A DNA stretch of 64,000 nt from Margaritispora aquatica (Eukaryota > Ascomycota > Leotiomycetes > Helotiales > Discinellaceae): assembly GCA_007644065.1 (NCBI GenBank), contig VJWN01000006.1, positions 744,001 through 808,000 on the forward strand, written 5' to 3'. Position numbers and translations under genes: made by a program. The notes under the pieces are model-generated. The model was given only the letters and a program-made list of their open reading frames with translations, searched no databases and was not told the origin of the DNA. Position 1 is the first letter of the stretch. Every line of letters begins with the position of its first letter. This document shows positions 57,616 through 64,000 of this stretch, piece by piece.

Positions 57616-59513
57616 TCACACCTCATCAAATGGCCAAAGTTTCCTGGCATGGCCCTCAGAGCTCCCGGACTCCCTCACACTCTCCATCCACTGGTCAAAA
57701 AGGGCTTTATGCCCCTTCTTTGCTGTATCCCAGTTCTCGGCGGGGACCCACCCGTCTGAATCCGCGTCCAGAGCGCGCTTGAGGAACATCTTTAATTGCT
57801 GGGCGCTTTCAAAATCCTCATATTGCCTTGCGTGCTCAGCGAGTTCCTCTAGCGTGGGTTGGTACGGACAGGAACCAGTAAGGCCCAGCTCAGTCCAGCG
57901 TTGTGAGAGCTCGATCAGTTCCTGCCGCAGAGCCGCCGCGCTGTCTCTCCAGGAAGCGTCGCAGTAGCGGAAAGGCCTGAGCAGGGTTTGGTCCATAACT
58001 CTGGCTTTATGGAGTTTTGGAACGTAGCCTTTCAGTATAACTTCGAAGGTTTGCCTGCATGTCCAGATATCCTTCTCGTGTCTTTTTCTTGCTGCCTCTT
58101 CTTCTGGATTTTCTACCACGGTTTCCTTGGTTGCTGCTGCGGTATTTGTAGCATGATGTTCTGATAAAGACAACAAAATTTCCAAGATTGGGACATCGGC
58201 CGCAGGATCCTCAGTTAAATCCGGCGTCTCAGTTGCATAGACGAATGTCGGTTCAATACTAGTAGATTGCCAATCGATGATTCCGGTCACGCAGGAAGGA
58301 TCTTCCTCCGAGATATAAATGTTTCTTTTATGGATGTCCGGGTGAAGCAGTGTTGGACTGGCTACCTGTTGGATTGTCGGGGCTTTGATCAGCTCCTTGA
58401 TTACTTTCTCACTCATTTTCAGGAGATGGCGATGCTCTTGCACAGACCCGCGATAAGGTAATTCGTTCACGGGGGCGTCAGTCTTTGGAATGCGCGAGAA
58501 ACCGGCATCAATCAGGCCGGAACAATAGGTTTGTAATTCGGTCCCTAGAGAAAGCACAATGTCAGTCGCAAAAATAGTCTTACAAAGTTATCACAGAAGC
58601 GGCTTAACATACATGGTCCTCTGTTAAGAGGTCTTTCTTTATAGAATCGAGCCTCTCTAGCATCACAATCCCAGTACTGTGTGCCACAATGAGGCCCTAT
58701 GCAGAAACCTTCAGTAAATTCAATTTTTGTTTTGGTATCAATTGGTGCGTCAGCAAAATACAAACTTCCGTACGCCGGAAATTGAAGCTTTGCCATCTCG
58801 GTCATAATAAAGGCCACCCTTTTAACGCAAAGCATATGTTGATGGGGGGTCATAGAGGGCCATTTATCATGTAGCTGAACCCCAGGGAGGTGTTCCATTA
58901 TGATATACTCGGTCCCGATAGAATTGTTGGCATCGTCGCTCCAGTCAAGGACTTTAGGGACGGGTATCTTTGTAAACGATCTTACTAGCAAGTGGGTTAG
59001 CCAATAATTCGAAGTATTTGCGTAGAACTTCAACCATACTATAGGCCATGGTCGCCACTTCGGAGTTGGTGACCAATCTTCGTGGACCTGCAATATGGAA
59101 GGGCACCCTAGCTATGACACGCTCTCCATTGTCTAGATGTAAAATAAAGACTCTATTGAAACCTCCCTCCTTCTTCTCATATCGAATGACTTTGGTGGCT
59201 CCGGAGCATGTTGACACAGCCTTCTCGCATAGGGCGGGAAAGTCAAACTTGACGTAACGAGCTTCACGTTGTAACTTATCACGACTGAGCCAGCGCCCGG
59301 TGGTATAGTGATAGGGATCAGTCGCTTTGACATTTGATTTAGCATTTCCCTAGTGACGCGTAGATTATGCTCACAATCTTGCAGATATTCTTCGTTTTCC
59401 GCACGAGGAGTTGTATGAAGAGCACTACGATTGGTTGCTGCTATGAGAATTGACTTGGTATTCTGGCTTACACGTGCAGGTTGGCAAAGTCGTCGGAAGC
59501 GCCCGAACATCAC
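57616..59513 (-). CDS. AIM9-like mitochondrial protein with aminoglycoside phosphotransferase (kinase-like) fold
   Basis: Exons on the minus strand are 59513-59375, 59324-59040, 58984-58613 and 58544-57616, giving 574 aa. The first 40 residues (MMFGRFRRLCQPARVSQNTK onward) look like a mitochondrial presequence. Splicing gives LQDSTDPYHYTTGRWLSRDK, MAYIRSFTKIPVPKVLDWSD and NRGPWTELQTYC. These are the joins of a large fungal phosphotransferase family that includes yeast Aim9. Kinase-fold parts: the N-lobe GGFNRVFILHLDNGERVIAR, the hinge-like EYIIMEHLPGVQLHDKW, the catalytic loop LLHPDIHKRNIY (Asp and Asn present) and the metal site VTGIIDWQST. So catalysis is possible, but no substrate is known. 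The 50-nt first intron removes an apparent frameshift. Confidence 0.83.
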
Positions 59514-60345
59514 TTCAAGAAAGATGAATATCAGATGGAAGGGAGAAGAGAAGATGAGAGGGTAGACGCGACTTCACGTGTGGACGCGGGAGTTGCCGTA
59601 AACTCTGAATAGCGCGACCAGTATGACACCTGTAGTCTGATTGTATGGTGAGAGGGCACCAGAACAGTTAAGGTCCCTGTGCTGTCTGGCGTAAGAGACC
59701 GCTCGTCAACATCCATAATCGGTTCTATGCACACGATGATGTCCACTAAAAATTTAAGAGTAGATCTACCTGAAGATTGGTCATGGCTAAGGGAATTAAA
59801 GCATACCCCCTCAAAATTAAGGTTGAAATAGGAGCGACCAGAGAGTTGATAGTGCTGGCTATGTCATTTCGTAAGCAGTAGAAGGACGAATGAATTGATG
59901 GGTTTTGATTCTTCAATGACTTGAGCATATCCAAAGCCCGAAAACCCCTATGTACATTTACCGTCTTAAGTCGCGCACTCAGCTCAGCTTGGGTCTATAT
60001 TCAACAAACATCCACACATCAATTTCCTGCCCCTCTAAACTTTGCAACAGCAGGGACTTTCTTCCCAGCACCCTGATCCTGAGCAGCTTTCTTGTCTCCT
60101 TGCCCGTTTTGCTTATTACCCTGTGTAGGCTGGTAGAAACCAAATGTCAGCGCCAAAAAAAAAAAAAACAGAACAGGACCAAATGACGACATGAAAGGAG
60201 CTTGAAGTCCCAATATAAAATCGCTAAACAAGATATAAAACAAAGGACCAAAAATCATAAACCGAGTCATTGAAACATCTACTGTATCTCCACAAGTACG
60301 CCGAAGGAGAATTGCACGCTCTCAAAGTAAGGTTTGAGGGAGGGT
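59514..60345. other. Intergenic between AIM9-like and intradiol dioxygenase genes
   Basis: Holds the AIM9-like promoter and the 3' end of the dioxygenase gene. Apart from a doubtful small frame (60019-60270, listed separately), no gene is seen. A run of 14 A lies at 60156-60169. Confidence 0.55.
60019..60270 (-). CDS. Possible small membrane protein (83 aa)
   Basis: Single-frame candidate. Hydrophobic first half (MTRFMIFGPLFYILFSDFIL, then SSFGPVLFFFFLALTFGF), then a polar tail rich in Gly, Gln and Lys (GDKKAAQDQGAGKK). The hydrophobic-then-basic layout is typical of small tail-type membrane proteins. But the Phe run comes from an A-rich tract and no family is recognised. It may be chance. 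Confidence 0.28.
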   Translation of the reverse strand: MTRFMIFGPLFYILFSDFILGLQAPFMSSFGPVLFFFFLALTFGFYQPTQGNKQNGQGDKKAAQDQGAGKKVPAVAKFRGAGN

Positions 60346-61939
60346 TTAGATAACTAGAAATGCAAAGACAATAACGAGGCCTAGAATCGAAGCAGTGCTT
60401 ACACGACCCAGAGGTGAGGTTTTAACCGAGCTCGAGGCAGTCGTAGTCGTTGAGGCGTTTGCCGAGCTAGATGATGATGACGAGGAGGAGGAAGGGGAGG
60501 AGGAAAAGGAGGAAGACGAAGATGTTGTGGTTGTTCCAGATGATGAGGAGTTTGAGATAGCCGAGTTGTTGACAGCAGAGGTTGGTAAAACGCCAGCTCC
60601 GGAGGCGGTCCCGCTTCTGGAGAGTTCAAATCAGCTGTGCCATCAAGAGCAGTGTTAAAGAGACAAGGACGTACGCTCCACCTGGTCCAAATCCAGAGGG
60701 TCCAGCACCCGAGGTGCCGTTCATGGTGCCATTGCCTGCCATTCCAGTCCCTGATCCTCCACTGCCACTAACTGAGACAGTTCCGCCAGTTGAAGCGACG
60801 CCTCCCGAAGAAGTGTAGACAAAGCTGTAGTTGGGATCATAGGTTGCAGATACATTGACGGCGATGGTGACCCAGCCGAAGATTCCATCCGAGAGGTCGT
60901 CGCCGAGCATGACATATTCGATGACTGGATCGGAAGTTGTTGCAGTCTCGTCGGAAAAGACGCGGTCCTCTGCGTTGGTGGTGAGGGTGACGTTGTTTTG
61001 GTTGTATGGATATGTGGCTTCCACTTGGTTGATCAGATCTTGATCCCAGAATATCTGGCCGATGTGCCCGACTGTGCCACCGGTGAGAGTGTCATTGGCC
61101 AAGACTGTAGCATTGAGATGGGCAACCATGTGGATGTGGGTTGTGCGACCGCTGTAGTGGCCTGGGAAGATAGTTTGGAACTGCACAACACCGTCGGAAT
61201 CTGTCTTTTGGACACCACGGAGGAAAGTGGCGTTTAGATTGGAAGCATCAGCAGTGTTTCCGTTGCCGGTTGCGACGAGCCCGGAGTAGACTCCTGTCGA
61301 ATTACAGTTCCAGATGTCCCAGTATAACCCTTCGATGGGCTCACACGTTTCAACATCCACAAATTGACCATCTAGAACGACGGGTACACCTGGCTCACCA
61401 TCTCGGAGATCAGATCGAATGTGCTCGCCTTTGACCCTTGAAGAGTGTCAGTCTTTGTAGTAGAGTATTGTGGCGATTTCATTTCATTCATGACCCGACA
61501 TACCAGTATGGACCCGTTTCTCCTTCGGGGTTGAGAACACAAGTGCTGTTAGAAGAGAAGAGAATTTCCTCAGAGGTCAAAGTCGTCTCTCCACCTGTAG
61601 ACAGATGGGACGTTGCGAGGACGGTATCAGTATCTCTAGCAGCCAAAGCTCGCTTCTTGTACCTGTTGACAGCAGCTTGGCGACGAGCCTGCGAAATATA
61701 TCTAGTCAGCAAAAAGACCTATTGAGATTTCAGTTGTGATGATATACCTGAGCACGAGCATTCAAACCTCTGCGCTCGAGTTTTTCAGCACAAGACTCAA
61801 GTCCACGGCGCGCGTTGATCTTGTATTCTCGCTTCTCCATCTCGTGAGCCTCATTGCGCTCCTCATGTCCCTCGCCTGGATGAGCAGATGCGAGGACTGA
61901 GAAGCCAACGGCTGATGCGATGATGTTTGCAAAACGCAT
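60346..61939 (-). CDS. Secreted intradiol ring-cleavage dioxygenase with Ser/Thr-rich, GPI-type tail
   Basis: Non-haem Fe(III) enzyme family that opens catechol-type rings; this secreted fungal group has unknown natural substrates. Exons on the minus strand are 61939-61748, 61688-61504, 61436-60675 and 60616-60346, giving 469 aa. MRFANIIASAVGFSVLASAH is a signal peptide. The propeptide-like region is basic. Splicing gives GETGPYWVKGEHIRSDL. All four expected iron ligands are visible: Tyr in NSTGVYSG, Tyr in FPGHYSGR, and both His in TTHIHMV. The last intron (58 nt) joins FGPGGA to SGTASGAGVLPTSA and a long Ser/Thr run ending in a hydrophobic stretch TASILGLVIVFAFLVI, as in GPI-anchored proteins. 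Without that splice the protein would end ...GGAYVLVSLTLLLMAQLI (395 aa). Confidence 0.87.
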
Positions 61940-63434
61940 GGTTGTGAAGAATCTTCGAGAGACAAAAGTGCAGAATGCGAAATGAGTCCGAATGTTTTCA
62001 GAACTAAGCGAGGATGCTTGCAGAACACGAAGTTGCTTGCTGGTGGCAAGTGATCTCAACAGCAAGTTGATGTTGGCTATATATCACTTCCACAGCACTC
62101 GCTGAACTTGCGCACAAATTTACACAGCTTCTCGACTTACGTGGACGACACGAATAACCGATTCGAGGACCATGTGGACATGGAGTGGATAACCGCGATG
62201 TTCAGGTGCACAAATGGAAGAAATTCAGAGCTCAACCATGGTTCCTGCATGGCAAGATCTCTTGGTGCGTAAGCTTTCTCTTGGCGGACGGTTGAAGCCA
62301 TTTATATTGAGCTCGTAGGCAAAGCTTCATCACCATGCTGCAAGGGCTGTGAACTCAGAAAGGATGACCGAATCACTGTCCATGAACTAGACATTGAGCT
62401 AGGGGGATGAATACTTCCGCCCGCCAGATATAGGTGTGATGCTTAAAAAAGAATCTTGGAAGCAAATAGAGTGTGATATCAGTTTGTCGATGGGTTAAGA
62501 TTATAATCGACAAGTGAGGAGGGTCCCTTCCAATCATGCATTGTTGATTAGTTGAACAAAAATATTCCAACAGTGGTGATGACGAATGCTCAACGCCCTC
62601 GCGGGATCTATACCGAAAGATCAGTTAACCAAGGGGTTTAAGCGAGCTCTCCTAGAATCTGATTCGTCAAACTCGACCTACGTCTGAAAGGAAGCTCATG
62701 CGGGGAGGACGTGCGTCCACTGTGAACATCAAGCATACGCGGTCGTGTTTATGTTGACTTGTCTCCAGCAAATATCGGCGGGAAGTTCCATGTTTCACAA
62801 CAAGCCTCGTAACTGGGTATGGAATTGAGGCTGGGTAAATGCCAGAGGGTGACTTCAACGTAGTCCCCACAGTGGCGTTGTGTGGGGACATTGACATTGT
62901 GCAGCAGCAGGATCATCTTATGAACTTTCGACAACACTGGGGACGCTGAATAGCTCATTGTATTGTTGAAGTCTTGGTACTCCGGATTACAAAAATACTC
63001 AATGTAGAAAGGACAGAAAACAAGCCGACAACTTATATCAAAATCAAGAAACAGCAATTCATGGAACTGTGAGTGATCAATCTTTGCGGATCGATATTGC
63101 GGTAAGAACAAAACTGGGAAAAGCATACCTAAGAAGCCTCAGATGGCAAATACCTTGCCAGCTTGACAATCATGGAAGAAATAACCCATGAGAGGTGACG
63201 AAGACTCATCCTTTAGTTGCAGGCTTGAAAATGGCACTTGCCATCGCTTGCAAAATTTTCTCGAATTTGATACGAGCATACTCAAAGTTCTGGAAAACAA
63301 ATTTCGCACCTCAGGGTCCTAATACGACGGAAACTAGAGACAAAGCTCGTGCTAAGAGTATTAAAATTCAGTTCTCCAATATACCAGCCATACCAACCTA
63401 TCTACACCGTCGGTAAAACGCAAACAAACACCTG
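61940..63434. other. Intergenic upstream of dioxygenase gene
   Basis: No supported gene. Holds the dioxygenase promoter on the left and the 3' end of the transcription-factor-like gene on the right. Minus frames at 62667-62897 and 62749-63126 overlap each other and have no domain. Confidence 0.55.
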
Positions 63435-64000
63435 TTACCAAGTAATAATCTTCCTCCTCGTAACACAAACCTCACTGTCTGGTCCAGTCCTCTGCTCACA
63501 AGTCAGAATAGCGCTCCTCCCCGTCCTCCTATCCTTCTCAAACGTAATCCCATGAAGTCTCGCCCATCCAGGAACTTTTCCGTCTTCCATAAACTCCTCT
63601 TCGATCATCATCCACCACTTCGCCATGTTGCCACCCACCACACTGTCAAACAGCCCTTCTCTCCTCGGGTACGTGAGCAGGAGAGCGATCGCGCGACGGC
63701 GGATTGTAGGGTCACGGCATTTGTAGGCTGTGATGGTCAGAGGGATTATGACATGGGAATCGAACTGGTAGCGTGGTGCGCGGGTGTATCCGACGTTCAT
63801 GTTCGAGAGTGAGTATTCGGCTAGGTCGACGAGCTCGGTGAAGATGGGAAAGTAGACATCAAGATCTGCCTCATCTTGGATGCACACCTGCTAGTGGTCA
63901 GCGGACAGACTCTAGATCTTGGCCTAATTGCTGGCAATGAAATGTTTCGGTCTAGAAACACATACCATCGTTAAGGCCATCCAAGCAGCCTTCACATGTA
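63435..64000 (-). CDS. C-terminal part of a Zn2Cys6-type fungal transcription factor (cut by window edge)
   Basis: Partial gene: only the last part is in the window. Exons are 64000-63966 (continuing beyond) and 63887-63435, with a 78-nt intron. Splicing gives VKAAWMALTMVCIQDEADLD, followed by FTELVDLAEYSL, the end of a fungal-specific transcription-factor middle domain. The C-terminal part has RRRAIALLLTYPRREGLFDS, KWWMMIEE and VPGWARLHGITFEKDRRTGR, a tail commonly seen in C6 zinc-cluster regulators. The DNA-binding end lies outside, so the class is inferred from this tail only. Confidence 0.72.

Noticed and set aside
59325..59375. Apparent one-base frameshift in the AIM9-like gene near 'aaatcaaatgtcaaag'
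   Set aside because: A 50-nt intron (GTGAGC donor, AAG acceptor) joins LQDS to TDPYHYTTGRW in frame, so no mutation is needed.

Overview
The window is nuclear DNA of a filamentous ascomycete (Pezizomycotina). The evidence is the gene content (a WetA conidiation regulator, a peroxisomal acyl-CoA oxidase ending in SKL, a DUF3433 membrane protein, a DHA1 transporter, a Zn2Cys6-type regulator) and the introns. Most introns are 48-70 nt, with GTAAGT/GTATGT-like donors and CTAAC/CTGAC-like branch sites. A leotiomycete (Helotiales-like) source is my best guess from the general look of the proteins, but nothing in the window proves it.

Layout, left to right. 0-9 kb: an SDH flavinylation factor (possibly cut by the window edge), wetA, and a DUF3433 membrane protein, all on the plus strand. 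9-20 kb: an intron-bearing tRNA-Gly(GCC), a DHA1 multidrug/polyamine-type transporter, a myo-inositol-type transporter and an acyl-CoA oxidase, all on the minus strand. 21-28 kb: a membrane-anchored Cys-rich protein, an RGS-domain membrane protein, a class II aldolase/adducin-fold protein and a BMT6-like 25S rRNA methyltransferase, all plus. 28.5-37.5 kb: a large F-box/LRR-like protein and a RasGEF that carries an N-terminal Ras-like domain, both minus. 41.7-45.2 kb: an unknown protein, then a HIT-finger protein and an NFU1 iron-sulfur scaffold sharing a divergent promoter. 48.9-54 kb: a PSP1-domain protein and an unknown basic protein. 55-62 kb: a seven-repeat PLL-like lectin, an AIM9-like mitochondrial kinase-fold protein and a secreted intradiol dioxygenase with a Ser-rich tail. 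The right edge cuts a transcription-factor-like gene.

The genes are mostly ordinary chromosomal loci rather than one pathway. Functional themes are mitochondrial maintenance (SDH5, NFU1, AIM9), G-protein/Ras signalling (RGS protein, RasGEF), development (wetA), nutrient uptake and beta-oxidation, and secreted or surface proteins. Three gaps of 3.5-4.3 kb (30.3-34.0, 37.5-41.7 and 45.2-48.9 kb) hold no gene I can support. I found no CRISPR array, no intact transposon and no convincing new multi-gene system. The items most worth a second look are the RasGEF with a degenerate GTPase domain, the bacterial-style lectin, and the dioxygenase whose last intron gives two different hydrophobic C-termini.
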